A DNA stretch of 64,000 nt from Kordiimonadaceae bacterium (GTDB lineage: Bacteria; Pseudomonadota; Alphaproteobacteria; Sphingomonadales; Emcibacteraceae). Both the position numbers and the translations under genes were made by a program. A model generated the notes under the pieces. That model worked only from the letters and a program-made list of their open reading frames with translations, was not told where the DNA came from and made no database searches. Of the stretch, positions 55,921 to 64,000 are shown one piece after another; the stretch's first letter is position 1, and every line of letters begins with the position of its first letter. The DNA is taken from contig JABJKT010000137.1 of NCBI GenBank assembly GCA_018660225.1, positions 42,075 to 106,074 on the forward strand, in the 5' to 3' direction.

Positions 55921-57156
55921 CTATTTCAAAGATGGCAGAATAACTTTTTCAAGGACGCCGTATGTTGATTTTTCGCCTGATCTATGGAGGTTCCAGCCGT
56001 TAAAGACGACGACGATGTCATATTCAGGGGCAACCATTACAAATTGCCCGCCGTAACCGTTGCCTGCGAAAATGGTTGGCTTTCCTTCGCCGTAACTTGT
56101 TACCCACCATTGATAACCATAGCCGGGGTCTACACGGTCATTATCTGGTGAGACGTCCTTCACAATCGGTGTTACCGATGCTTTCACCCACTCTTCTGAA
56201 ATAATCTGTTTGCCGTTCCATTGACCTTTTTTAAGGAATAAATAGCCAAAGCGAGCAAGGTCATGGGTGGTAAGATAGAGCCCGCCTTCGGTATCGGTTT
56301 CGCCGTCCGGTGTTGTTTTCCAATAAAAATCTTTAATTCCGATGGGATCAAAGAGCCGTTCTTTGGCCCACTGATCCATGCGCTTTCCCGTTGCCTGCCT
56401 CGCTATTTTGCCGATCAGGACGCTGGCACCATCGTTATATTCATAAACCGTACCCGGATCATTATCCATTGGCTGGTCCAGTGTGAACTGAATCCATTGA
56501 TCACTCTTTTCGAGCAGAACTGTACTATGTTCTGATCTTCCGTAACCGCCTTCAGTAGCCCATTCTATGCCACTACGCATGGTCAGGAAATCTTCCAGTG
56601 TGGCTTCACTTTTTCGCGGGTCTGTCAGGTCATAATGATAGTCTGTAAAAAACTGTGACACGGGAACATGAACGCCTTCGATTAAGCCCTCATCAATAGC
56701 GATGCCAAGCGCGGCTGAGGTTACGCTTTTGGTAACCGACTGCATCGTATGAAGCTTTGTGTCCTGATAATAGGGGTGCCAGCTGGTATGGTCGTAGTTA
56801 TATTGGTGATCACCTTCGCCTGCATTTAAGTGAGAATGGTTGTCACCGTCTTCAGCTAGAATAGCATCATAATCGACACTAAACTCAAAATCGGCGATTG
56901 CTTTTCCGTTTTTGATAAATAGAAACTGATCGACGGAGCCGTAAATCCCTGCGCGCAGCTCTTCAACAATGCTCTCAATGATTTTCGGGTCAACGCCCTC
57001 AGCTTCAGGGGTAGATACCTCCCACGCTTCACCCGGCCATATGGTTTCATTTGTCTGATCAATTGGTGCGGATGTATCGCCGCAGCTCGCAATACTAAAA
57101 GCAATTAAACTCGCAACGCCAATATTCAAGATTTTACTTGATAGCCAGTTCGTCAT
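55921..57156 (-). CDS. Beta-lactamase-fold serine hydrolase, predicted lipoprotein
   Basis: A penicillin-binding-like serine hydrolase (class C beta-lactamase/esterase family) of 411 aa. A signal peptide with lipobox SIASC (C25) suggests anchoring to a membrane. The S-x-x-K motif is S140-V-T-K143 (MQSVTKSV), and the tyrosine motif appears as Y-N-D in YEYNDGASVLIG. The C-terminal GNGYGGQFVMVAPEYDIVVVFNG stands where the third KTG-like motif would be. This fits an esterase, DD-peptidase-like or 6-aminohexanoate-dimer-hydrolase-like enzyme more than a true beta-lactamase. Confidence 0.88.
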   Translation of the reverse strand: MTNWLSSKILNIGVASLIAFSIASCGDTSAPIDQTNETIWPGEAWEVSTPEAEGVDPKIIESIVEELRAGIYGSVDQFLFIKNGKAIADFEFSVDYDAILAEDGDNHSHLNAGEGDHQYNYDHTSWHPYYQDTKLHTMQSVTKSVTSAALGIAIDEGLIEGVHVPVSQFFTDYHYDLTDPRKSEATLEDFLTMRSGIEWATEGGYGRSEHSTVLLEKSDQWIQFTLDQPMDNDPGTVYEYNDGASVLIGKIARQATGKRMDQWAKERLFDPIGIKDFYWKTTPDGETDTEGGLYLTTHDLARFGYLFLKKGQWNGKQIISEEWVKASVTPIVKDVSPDNDRVDPGYGYQWWVTSYGEGKPTIFAGNGYGGQFVMVAPEYDIVVVFNGWNLHRSGEKSTYGVLEKVILPSLK

Positions 57157-57217
57157 GATTTTGCCCCTTCTGTTGAGAACTTAACTTAATTGAATTATTG
57201 AGTCAAAACATGTGTTC

Positions 57218-57251
57218 CGAATGTCTGCTTTCGGCCAAAAGAAGACGTTCG
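57218..57251. repeat. Palindromic repeat, left copy flanking the sensor kinase gene
   Basis: Imperfect hairpin opening with CGAATGTCT and closing with AGACGTTCG. Its 27-bp core at 57225-57251 begins CTGCTTTCGGCCAAAAG and agrees at 26 of 27 positions with the reverse complement of 60239-60265. Its self-complementarity is like that of dispersed REP-type palindromes. Confidence 0.7.
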
Positions 57252-57367
57252 AATTGGGTAACCTTGTCGAACTATCTGTGCCTTTGACAGTCTGCCTTCA
57301 ACCAATCAGACTTCGTGTGGGAAGCGATAAATATATATCATAAAGGTAATAATACATATTTCAAAAA

Positions 57368-57396
57368 ATTAACTAATAATTAACTAATAATTAACT
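57368..57396. repeat. 11-bp tandem repeat in the promoter region of the sensor kinase
   Basis: ATTAACTAATA repeated head to tail at 57368-57378 and 57379-57389, with a third partial copy to 57396. The period equals one helical turn and it lies 55 bases before the GTG at 57451. It may be an operator or a slippage product. Confidence 0.55.
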
Positions 57397-57450
57397 GCAT
57401 TTTTCTAATATGAAGATTCATTCAAAATACTGTTTAAATCAAAAACTAAG

Positions 57451-60207
57451 GTGGAAATAGTAGTTAGTAAAACGGCGCTTTATACACAACATTTTATAAA
57501 AACCTTTGCTATGGTAATTTACGCAGTGATCGGATTTGCTCAAAACAGTACCGGGCAAACTCTTACACCTGAAGAGCAGGTCTGGATTACGGAGCATCCC
57601 GTCGTAAAGGCTTCAAATAATACTGCCCTTGCACCATTTGACTTTATGAGCGCCGGCCAGCCAGCTGGACTTTCTATTGATTATTTAAACCTCATTGGAA
57701 CCAAGGTTGGATTGAAAATTGATTATGTAAATTTTCAGACGTGGAACGAAACGCTCGAAAAGATGAAGAATAAAGAAATAGACATTATGCATACTATTTC
57801 CAGAAATGAGGAAAGAGCAAAATATTTCAATTTTTCTGTTCCTTATTTTAATTCACTGATTGTCAACTTCGGGCGCGCCGGATCTCAAAGACTTAATAGC
57901 ATTAGCGATCTTGAAAACATAAGGATCGGAATCATTAAAGGCCATATCATAGGGGAAGTTTATAAGGAAAATTATCCTCATTTTGATCTCATTGAATTTA
58001 ATACTCACACAAATGCTTTAAAAGCACTGACCTCAAATGAAATTGATGTTTACACGGGTGATGCTTCAGCTATAGATTTTCTAATATCGCAAAATAATAT
58101 CCAGGGATTAGAGATCATAGGTAATGATTTTGTATTGAATAACAATATAATGGATCAACGTATTGCCGTCCATAAAGAGAATCCGATTTTAATGGCCATT
58201 ATTAACAAAGGTATTGCAGCGGTATCCGAAGAAGAATTTAAGGTGATTTCAGATAAATGGATAAAGGCTTCTCCAGTCAATTATGATATCGGACTAACAA
58301 GAGAAGAGCTTGACTGGTTATCAAAAAACAAGGTGTTCAAGGTAGTAGCTGATTTCAATAATGCTCCCTATTCATTTATTGATAGTGAAGGAAGAATTAC
58401 CGGCATTGCTGGAGATTATTTGAATGAAATATCAATACGCTTGAACGTAGATTTTGTTAAGGCCGACAATGAAACCTGGGATGAGGGGTTAACAAAAATA
58501 CATTCCCATGAAGCAGACTTAATTGTAGGTATAACACCAACGGAGGAAAGAAAAGAGTTTTTAAAATTTACAGAAAGTTACATTACTTTTGATCATGCTA
58601 TTTTTTCTCGTATAAATGGGATCCATTTTAGAGACCTAGAAAGTCTTAATGGTTTTAGTCTTGCTCAAGTAAAAGGTTCCGTAATAACCGATTACCTGAA
58701 GAATAATTATCCCGACATTAAGACCGTAGAAACAGAATATGTTCGCGATGCTATTGAACTGGCATCTGAAGGGGAAGTCGATGCATATATAGGTGATATA
58801 TTAAGGGTAAATTCCATAATATCAGAAATAGGAAATAACAGTCTTATTGCGACTGGTTATTCCTCGTATAAACTAGAAAATACGATAGGCATTCAACCCG
58901 ACCTTCCTTTTCTTGTTGGTTCTATTCAAAAAGCGTTTGCTGATATTGATCCTTCAACAAGACAACAAATTTTAACTAAATGGCTTACAATGAAAATAGA
59001 AACTAAAGTGGATTATGGTCCTATCTATTATGTAATTGGATTAGCTTTGTTTGCGGGCTTAATAATTATTCTTTGGTATAGAAAACTAAATAAGGACAAT
59101 GAACGTTTTCGTAGAACATTTGAAAACATAGCTACAGGGGTAATTGTTAGCGATGATCTAGGTAAGATTGAAATATTTAATGAAGCCGCGGAAGAAATGT
59201 TCGGTTATAGTGCTCATGAAGTCGTTGGAGAAAACCTGAAGGTTTTAATGTCTGAACATTACTCTACCCATCACGATACTTATTTATCTAATCATAACAC
59301 AACAGGTGTAAAAAAGATTATTGGTAGCGGCAGAGACGTTAGCGCATTACGTAAGAATGGTGAGGAATTTCCTATTCGTCTTAGAGTAGGGGAAATAAAA
59401 ACAAAGGATAAAGTTTCCTACATTGGTTCCATAACTGATTTGACTGATATTACGGACACTCAAGCTGCTCTTCAAACAGCCCTTGACGAAGCAAGAGATG
59501 CTAATGCTGCAAAAACAAACTTTCTTGCATCCATGAGCCATGATTTAAGAACTCCACTCAATGCTATCATTGGATTTTCAGAAACTATTTTAGAAGAAAC
59601 ATTCGGACCTGTAAAGAATAAGAAATATACTGAATATATAGATGACATCCATTCATCAGGTGAATACCTACTCCACCTCGTTAATGACATTCTTGATTTA
59701 TCTACCCTAGGAGCAGATAAAAGGGAGCTGAATTATCAAAGTTTTGACGGCGAACAGCTCCTTTTAGAATGTAAAAGTATTATCTATAAATTAGCCGAAG
59801 ATAAAAATATTGATATTGCTATAAATAATTCAGAAAAGTTACCTAACGTTTATGCGGATAGAAACGCTTTAAAGCAGATATTAATGAACTTAATTTCAAA
59901 CGCTATTAAGTTTACACCACGAGGCGGGAATATAACGATCAGCTCTAACATCTCTGATGATCATCATATTTTCCAAATTATTGATACGGGCTGCGGCATA
60001 TCGGAAGAAAACATCAAAGTAATTACTAAGCCCTTTACGAGGGCTGTGAAATCTCCGTTCATTAGCCATGAAGAGGGTACGGGATTAGGTCTTTCTATCG
60101 TAAAGTCTTTAATTGACGTTCACGGGGGTGAATTGAATATTGAGAGTATAATAGGCCAAGGAACAACAATTACAGTTTCCATACCGCTGCAGAATGCTAT
60201 TAAATAA
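57451..60207 (+). CDS. Sensor histidine kinase with two periplasmic flytrap domains and a PAS domain
   Basis: A 918-aa membrane sensor of BvgS-like layout without receiver or Hpt domains. Order: signal-like hydrophobic segment (about 17-30), two substrate-binding (SBP_bac_3) domains (about 45-275 and 290-515), one membrane helix (about 523-542), PAS (about 551-670), HisKA with H697 in ASMSHDLRTPLNAI, and ATPase with NLISNAIKFTP, DTGCGI and GTGLGLSIVKSL. The GTG at 57451 gives a full-length reading but has a weak Shine-Dalgarno. No response regulator lies next to it. Inverted repeats bracket the gene. Confidence 0.92.
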   Translation: MEIVVSKTALYTQHFIKTFAMVIYAVIGFAQNSTGQTLTPEEQVWITEHPVVKASNNTALAPFDFMSAGQPAGLSIDYLNLIGTKVGLKIDYVNFQTWNETLEKMKNKEIDIMHTISRNEERAKYFNFSVPYFNSLIVNFGRAGSQRLNSISDLENIRIGIIKGHIIGEVYKENYPHFDLIEFNTHTNALKALTSNEIDVYTGDASAIDFLISQNNIQGLEIIGNDFVLNNNIMDQRIAVHKENPILMAIINKGIAAVSEEEFKVISDKWIKASPVNYDIGLTREELDWLSKNKVFKVVADFNNAPYSFIDSEGRITGIAGDYLNEISIRLNVDFVKADNETWDEGLTKIHSHEADLIVGITPTEERKEFLKFTESYITFDHAIFSRINGIHFRDLESLNGFSLAQVKGSVITDYLKNNYPDIKTVETEYVRDAIELASEGEVDAYIGDILRVNSIISEIGNNSLIATGYSSYKLENTIGIQPDLPFLVGSIQKAFADIDPSTRQQILTKWLTMKIETKVDYGPIYYVIGLALFAGLIIILWYRKLNKDNERFRRTFENIATGVIVSDDLGKIEIFNEAAEEMFGYSAHEVVGENLKVLMSEHYSTHHDTYLSNHNTTGVKKIIGSGRDVSALRKNGEEFPIRLRVGEIKTKDKVSYIGSITDLTDITDTQAALQTALDEARDANAAKTNFLASMSHDLRTPLNAIIGFSETILEETFGPVKNKKYTEYIDDIHSSGEYLLHLVNDILDLSTLGADKRELNYQSFDGEQLLLECKSIIYKLAEDKNIDIAINNSEKLPNVYADRNALKQILMNLISNAIKFTPRGGNITISSNISDDHHIFQIIDTGCGISEENIKVITKPFTRAVKSPFISHEEGTGLGLSIVKSLIDVHGGELNIESIIGQGTTITVSIPLQNAIK

Positions 60208-60238
60208 AGTTAATTAACTGGATCAATTTAGCTTCTCT

Positions 60239-60265
60239 CGAACGTCTGCTTTTGGCCGAAAGCAG
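60239..60265. repeat. Palindromic repeat, right copy flanking the sensor kinase gene
   Basis: Starts CGAACGTCTG and ends TGGCCGAAAGCAG, with an internal hairpin CTGCTTT/AAAGCAG. It is the inverted copy of 57225-57251 with one mismatch. It lies 32 bases after the kinase stop, between convergent genes. Confidence 0.7.
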
Positions 60266-60341
60266 CTGGTCATTTTGGTAGTGGTTTATGATATTATTGG
60301 AATTTTTATTTGCCATTTAGTCAAAAAATTTCGGCGCTTAC

Positions 60342-61019
60342 TTAAATCAGTTCCATCATTTTGAAACTGCTATGGCCGCTTTTGGAGATGATTAGGTGGT
60401 CGTGGAGCATGACGCCTAGTTGTTTGCCGGCTTCGGCGATTTTTTTAGTCATTTCGATGTCTTCGCGGCTCGGGGTCGGATCGCCGCTTGGATGATTATG
60501 GGCGAGGATGATGGCGGTGGAGCCTAGCTCGAGGGCGCGTTTTATGATCTCACGCGGGTAAACAGGGGTGTGGTCGATGGTACCTTCCTGCATTTTTTCA
60601 TCGGCAATCAGGCGGTTTTGCCGGTCAAGAAACAGCACGCGGAATTGTTCGGTATTCTTATAGGCCATTTGGGTGGAGCAGTAATTGATCAGCGACTGCC
60701 AATTGCTAAGCACCGGTTTTTCCATCACCATGCCTTGTGCGAATTTTTGTGCGCTGGCTTCGGCTAGTTTAAGGGTTGTTATGACATTATCACCAATACC
60801 GGAAATTTCTGATAGGCGCTCGGGCGAGGCGCTGATCACTTCGGCGTAGGAACCAAATTCTTTAATCAGGTCTTTGGCTAGTGGCTTTACGTCGCGGCGC
60901 GGGATTGCGGTCATTAATTGAAGCTCAAGAAGTTCATAGTCGGCAAGGGCATCTGCGCCGCCTTTACGGAAACGGGCCTTTAGGCGTTCTCTATGTCCTT
61001 TTTGATGATCATCAGACAT
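60342..61019 (-). CDS. radC: RadC family JAMM-domain protein
   Basis: The RadC/YeeS-type metalloprotein; a repair role has been claimed and disputed, and the biochemical activity is unclear. ATG 61019 (MSDDHQKGHRERLK, 225 aa) overlaps the end of map by 8 bases; a longer reading is less likely. A helix-hairpin-helix part (SEISGIGDNVITTLKLAEAS) precedes the JAMM metal motif LAHNHPSGDPTPSREDIEMT near residue 171. It is last in a sfsA-map-radC run on the minus strand, a common alphaproteobacterial order. Confidence 0.93.
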   Translation of the reverse strand: MSDDHQKGHRERLKARFRKGGADALADYELLELQLMTAIPRRDVKPLAKDLIKEFGSYAEVISASPERLSEISGIGDNVITTLKLAEASAQKFAQGMVMEKPVLSNWQSLINYCSTQMAYKNTEQFRVLFLDRQNRLIADEKMQEGTIDHTPVYPREIIKRALELGSTAIILAHNHPSGDPTPSREDIEMTKKIAEAGKQLGVMLHDHLIISKSGHSSFKMMELI

Positions 61020-61833
61020 AGGGCGGTTTCTTGTAACCACTGGGCGAAAGTGTGAATATTTCCACGCCGTCACTGGTTACCCCCATACTATGTTCAAACT
61101 GGGCCGATAAGGACTTATCCCTCGTTACAGCGGTCCAGTCATCGGAAAGCACCTTAACATCTTTGGTGCCAAGATTGATCATTGGCTCGATAGTGAAAAA
61201 CATTCCTTCCTTAATCACGGCCCCTTCACCGGGGCGGCCATAATGAAGCACGTTCGGGCTATCATGGAATATCCGGCCCAAGCCGTGCCCGCAGAATACT
61301 TCAACCACACCGCATCTTTGTTCGGTGGCATATTCTTGGATAGCGTGACCAATATCGCCCATGGTATTTCCCGGTTTCACTTGGGCAATACCGCGCATCA
61401 GGCATTCATAGGTTATATCGACCAGCCGTGATGCTTTGACGTTCGGGGTGCCGGCGTAAAACATGCGGCTTGTATCACCAAACCAGCCATCAACGATTAC
61501 GGTAACGTCGATATTAACAATATCGCCTTTTTTAAGCTTCTTTGGTCCCGGGATACCGTGACAGACCACATGGTTGATGGACGTGCATATTGATTTTGGA
61601 AAGCCGTTATAATTAAGCGGCGCGCTTACTGCGCCGCGATCAGTGACAAAATCTGCGCACAGCTTATCAAGCTCGTCTGTGGTGACGCCGGGAATAACAT
61701 GTTCGGTGATCATATCCAGTGTTTCAGCGGCGAGGCGACCTGCTTTTCTCATGCCTTCAAAATCAGCAGGTTCATAAATCTTTATGGCGCTGGTTGCTTC
61801 TACCGGTGCTTCTGATGCTTTTACGTATCTCAT
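61012..61833 (-). CDS. map: Methionine aminopeptidase, type I
   Basis: Removes the N-terminal methionine from nascent proteins. It has 273 aa. The five metal ligands are all visible: the two Asp in IDVTVIVDGWFGDTSRM, His in GHGLGRIFHDSPNV, Glu in FTIEPMINLG and Glu in AQFEHSMGVTSDG. It overlaps sfsA by 4 bases upstream and radC by 8 bases downstream, so the three are one operon. Confidence 0.97.
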   Translation of the reverse strand: MRYVKASEAPVEATSAIKIYEPADFEGMRKAGRLAAETLDMITEHVIPGVTTDELDKLCADFVTDRGAVSAPLNYNGFPKSICTSINHVVCHGIPGPKKLKKGDIVNIDVTVIVDGWFGDTSRMFYAGTPNVKASRLVDITYECLMRGIAQVKPGNTMGDIGHAIQEYATEQRCGVVEVFCGHGLGRIFHDSPNVLHYGRPGEGAVIKEGMFFTIEPMINLGTKDVKVLSDDWTAVTRDKSLSAQFEHSMGVTSDGVEIFTLSPSGYKKPPYV

Positions 61834-62543
61834 TCATTTTCCATAATAGGGATACTTTTCCCTACATTAATACCTGATGGTGTTAGTTGGCAGATATAGC
61901 AATATGCCTCCACACCTTTTTCTTTTGCTATTTTTAACGCATCTGCATAAGCCGGGTCAATGTCTGATGCTACTTTGAATTTATTTATATCATCACGTTG
62001 GGCTAAATATAGCATTACACTGCGGCTTTTGGCCTCTACCATATCACTTAATTCGTGAAGATGCTTTGTACCGCGACTGGTTACGCTATCAGGAAATTCG
62101 CCGAGGCCATCTTCGCGTGACAGGGTGACGCTTTTAACTTCCACATAGCAATCGGGCTTTGCGTCTTCATGGTCGCTTAAAAATAAATCAATGCGGCTGT
62201 TCTTTCCGTATTTCATTTCGCGGCGCAGATTTTCGTATCCTTGCAGCTCTATAATGGTGCCGTCCAGAATAGCCATTTCGACCAGTTTGTTGGGCAGGGA
62301 GGTGTTAATACCAACTAGAGTATCGCCGACTTTGACGATTTCCCATTTGTAATCAAGTTTTGCTTTTGGGTTAGCGGCTGGTGATAACCAGACCTCATTG
62401 CCTTCCTCTTTAAGGCCAAGCATAGACCCGCTGTTGGCGCAGTGGGCGGTGACGACCTCGCCACTGTCCAGTTTTACATCAGCCAAGAAGCGCTTATATC
62501 TTTTTATAAGGGTTCCGTGGAAAAGTTCATGTTCAAATTTCAT
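61830..62543 (-). CDS. sfsA: SfsA family DNA/RNA nuclease-like protein
   Basis: Named for sugar fermentation stimulation in E. coli; it has an OB-fold plus a PD-(D/E)xK nuclease-like domain. It has 237 aa. LFHGTLIKRYKRFLADVKLD opens the protein, AHCANSGSML and DYKWEIVKVGD follow, and RIDLFLSDHEDAKPDCYVEVK (split here as RIDLFLSD and CYVEVKSV) marks the nuclease core near residue 120. It lies upstream of map with a 4-base overlap. Its function in this organism is unknown. Confidence 0.92.
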   Translation of the reverse strand: MKFEHELFHGTLIKRYKRFLADVKLDSGEVVTAHCANSGSMLGLKEEGNEVWLSPAANPKAKLDYKWEIVKVGDTLVGINTSLPNKLVEMAILDGTIIELQGYENLRREMKYGKNSRIDLFLSDHEDAKPDCYVEVKSVTLSREDGLGEFPDSVTSRGTKHLHELSDMVEAKSRSVMLYLAQRDDINKFKVASDIDPAYADALKIAKEKGVEAYCYICQLTPSGINVGKSIPIMENE

Positions 62544-62595
62544 AAGTTAGGATATAGTCTTATTTCATTCGAGTTTCAATTAAGTTGAAGAGGTA

Positions 62596-63348
62596 ATGGT
62601 AAAAAAAGTTAAAGCAGCACTAATTATTATTGGCGACGAGATTTTATCGGGCCGAACACATGATGCCAACTTGAACTATATTGCAAAGTGGCTTGGGGAT
62701 TTAGGTATTATTCTTGATGAAGTCAGGGTGATACCTGATGTGGACAAAAGAATAGTGGATACGGTAAATGAATGCAGGAGCATTTTTGATTATGTCTTTA
62801 CCACTGGCGGCATTGGCCCGACCCATGATGATATTACGGCAAAAAATGTTGCAATAGCTTTTGGTGTAGAGTTTCTACTTAACGAAGAGGCGCGAAAACT
62901 TCTTGAAGATAATATGGGAAAGGGAAACCTGACCGAAGCGCGGCTGCGCATGGCGATGATCCCTGAGGGAGCGAGCCTGATTAAAAATCCGGTAAGTGCC
63001 GCACCAGGTTTTCAGATGGAAAATGTTTTCGTGCTTGCGGGAATTCCGGTCGTTATGCAAAGCATGCTGCTTGACGTTGAAGACCGAATTTCCGGCGGCT
63101 CAAAAATATCATCAAAAGCAATACATGTGTTTGAAGGGGAAAGTGTTTTTGCCGATATACTTGCCGAAATAGAAGATCACTTTGAACATCTGACCATTGG
63201 CAGTTATCCATTTTATAAGGCCGGATCTTATGGCGCCACTTTCGTGCTTCGCTCTGCGGTCCCACAAGAAGTTGATCAGGCGCTTTCAATATTAAAAGAA
63301 CGAATCCTTGAACAGGGGTCAGAAATTTTTGGCGGTGAAGCACCGTAA
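62596..63348 (+). CDS. CinA-like molybdopterin-binding domain protein
   Basis: A 250-aa protein of the competence/damage-inducible CinA N-terminal (MoCF_biosynth) family. AALIIIGDEILSGRTHDANL near residue 7 and the FTTGGIGPTHDDITAKNVA stretch near residue 71 are diagnostic. The C-terminal nicotinamide-nucleotide amidase domain of full-length CinA is absent, as usual in Alphaproteobacteria where it is a separate gene. It is divergent from sfsA. Confidence 0.9.
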   Translation: MVKKVKAALIIIGDEILSGRTHDANLNYIAKWLGDLGIILDEVRVIPDVDKRIVDTVNECRSIFDYVFTTGGIGPTHDDITAKNVAIAFGVEFLLNEEARKLLEDNMGKGNLTEARLRMAMIPEGASLIKNPVSAAPGFQMENVFVLAGIPVVMQSMLLDVEDRISGGSKISSKAIHVFEGESVFADILAEIEDHFEHLTIGSYPFYKAGSYGATFVLRSAVPQEVDQALSILKERILEQGSEIFGGEAP

Positions 63349-63475
63349 TTTGATCTATTTTTACGAGTCTCTCTCAAAATTTCAAAAAAAGTGAAAAAAA
63401 TTAAAACTGATGGTTCCTTTTCAGTTCAGAATATGGCATACCCTCTTATCGTTTTATCAAACACGAAATATTCAA

Positions 63476-63562
63476 GCGCTCGTGGTGAAATTGGTAAACA
63501 CAGCAGACTTAAAATCTGCCGCCTTCACGGGCTTGCCGGTTCAAGTCCGGCCGAGCGCACCA
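63476..63562 (+). tRNA. tRNA-Leu (anticodon TAA)
   Basis: An 87-nt class II tRNA with a long variable arm and encoded CCA. Acceptor arms GCGCTCG and CGAGCGC pair perfectly. Anticodon stem GCAGA/TCTGC encloses loop CTTAAAA with TAA at 63510-63512. The T arm has GGTTCAAGTCC. An IS3-type element starts about 330 bases downstream. Confidence 0.97.
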
Positions 63563-63894
63563 CCATCCTTTATCCTTATAATGCATTGTTTTTTCAGGAT
63601 AATTATTAATAGTACATTCATTTTATTTTGCTATATTTTAACTGATTAAGTTTTTAGCTGCCTAAATATAATTATAACCACTTTTTTTCGGTATTTTTAA
63701 ATTTGAAGCAGGCTTTTTTATAAAATTAATAAATTAGTTAAAAAAACACTTGTAATATGGTTAATTTTTATTAATGTTTTGAATTAATATATATTATGAA
63801 CTGTTTGGAATATAACGATTTTTATACTTTATTAACCTTAACTGTATAGAGTTTCCTACATTAGTAAGTTTTTTGCTTGATACGCCCCTAGATT
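63563..63894. other. AT-rich non-coding stretch between tRNA-Leu and the insertion sequence
   Basis: About 330 bases, very rich in A and T, with no convincing reading frame, tRNA or terminator with a T-run. A weak TATCCT/AGGATA hairpin lies at 63571-63601. I see no integrase or tRNA-end duplication. Confidence 0.7.
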
Positions 63895-64000
63895 TGTAGA
63901 CACTTTACTTGTTATAAAATGGAAGCAAGGAGTTAAGGTATTATGTCTACAGGAATACGATACACAGAAGAGTTTAAACGCGACGCGGTCGCACAAGTCA
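63895..64000 (+). mobile_element. Left end of an IS3-family insertion sequence (transposase OrfA start), cut by window edge
   Basis: TGTAGACACTTTACTTG at 63895-63911 looks like a left terminal inverted repeat of the IS3 type beginning TG. ATG at 63943, with AAGGAG and TAAGG upstream, opens a frame MSTGIRYTEEFKRDAVAQV, which matches the start of IS3-family OrfA (helix-turn-helix) proteins. The remaining orfA, orfB and right end lie outside the window, so completeness cannot be judged. Confidence 0.8.

Noticed and set aside
63391..63649. Two short plus-strand frames crossing the tRNA-Leu gene
   Set aside because: They run through a perfect tRNA cloverleaf and have no recognisable motif.
1..64000. 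CRISPR arrays, prophage genes, toxin-antitoxin pairs or known defence systems
   Set aside because: No regularly spaced repeats, integrase, phage structural genes or defence motifs were seen on either strand.

Overview
The window is chromosomal DNA of an alphaproteobacterium of fairly low GC. Four things point there: a Shemin-type 5-aminolevulinate synthase (hemA) near hemB, a DUF6898 small protein, an ubiquinol-cytochrome c chaperone followed by a DUF177 protein, and the order glyA-nrdR-ribD-ribE-ribB(X)-ribH-nusB-thiL. Low GC, motility genes and two TRAP transporters suggest a free-living aquatic organism. An Emcibacterales-like or related lineage is only a guess.

Layout. 1-3963: end of homoserine dehydrogenase, glpX, recJ, tRNA-Glu. 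3984-12677: an accessory metabolic block with a class V PLP enzyme, a secreted amidase, a TAXI-type TRAP transporter and a two-subunit molybdenum hydroxylase. 12679-17846: hisI, zur-znuC-znuB, cystathionine beta-lyase, a sulfurtransferase, queF and a terminator. 17895-28376: a DctPQM TRAP operon, bpt, an SLC13 transporter, motB, ilvA, motA and hemB. 28513-30606: a MarR-type regulator, hemA and the DUF6898 protein. 30668-35833: an accessory insert with an APC permease, a sigma-54-type promoter driving an FtsX/MacB-like permease, and a Tat-exported PLP enzyme. 36013-48468: a long housekeeping run (rpiB, glyA, nrdR, riboflavin genes, nusB, thiL, a FliL-like protein, bamE, the bc1 chaperone, DUF177, plsX, fabH, ihfA, merR). 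48490-57156: a degenerate GGDEF/EAL-like protein, a periplasmic protein, tRNA-Pro, a chimeric ECF sigma/SMP-30 gene remnant, an RND efflux pair and a beta-lactamase-fold lipoprotein. 57218-60265: a two-flytrap sensor kinase between inverted copies of a 27-bp repeat. 60342-63562: radC, map, sfsA, a CinA-like gene and tRNA-Leu. 63895-64000: the left end of an IS3-family element.

How genes work together. HemA and HemB make porphobilinogen. GlyA and NrdR join one-carbon metabolism to nucleotide-reduction control. RibD, RibE, RibB(X) and RibH supply riboflavin, with GTP cyclohydrolase II apparently encoded elsewhere. PlsX and FabH start phospholipid and fatty-acid synthesis. Zur, ZnuC and ZnuB form a zinc regulon without its binding protein here.

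The observations most worth follow-up are: a textbook sigma-54 promoter with two phased palindromes before the orphan FtsX permease; a thiL gene whose only good start is CTG; a 19-bp Zur-box-like motif shared by zur and the molybdenum hydroxylase operon; the inverted repeats bracketing the sensor kinase; and the deletion-type fusion gene at 50900. I see no CRISPR array, rRNA, prophage or recognisable defence system.
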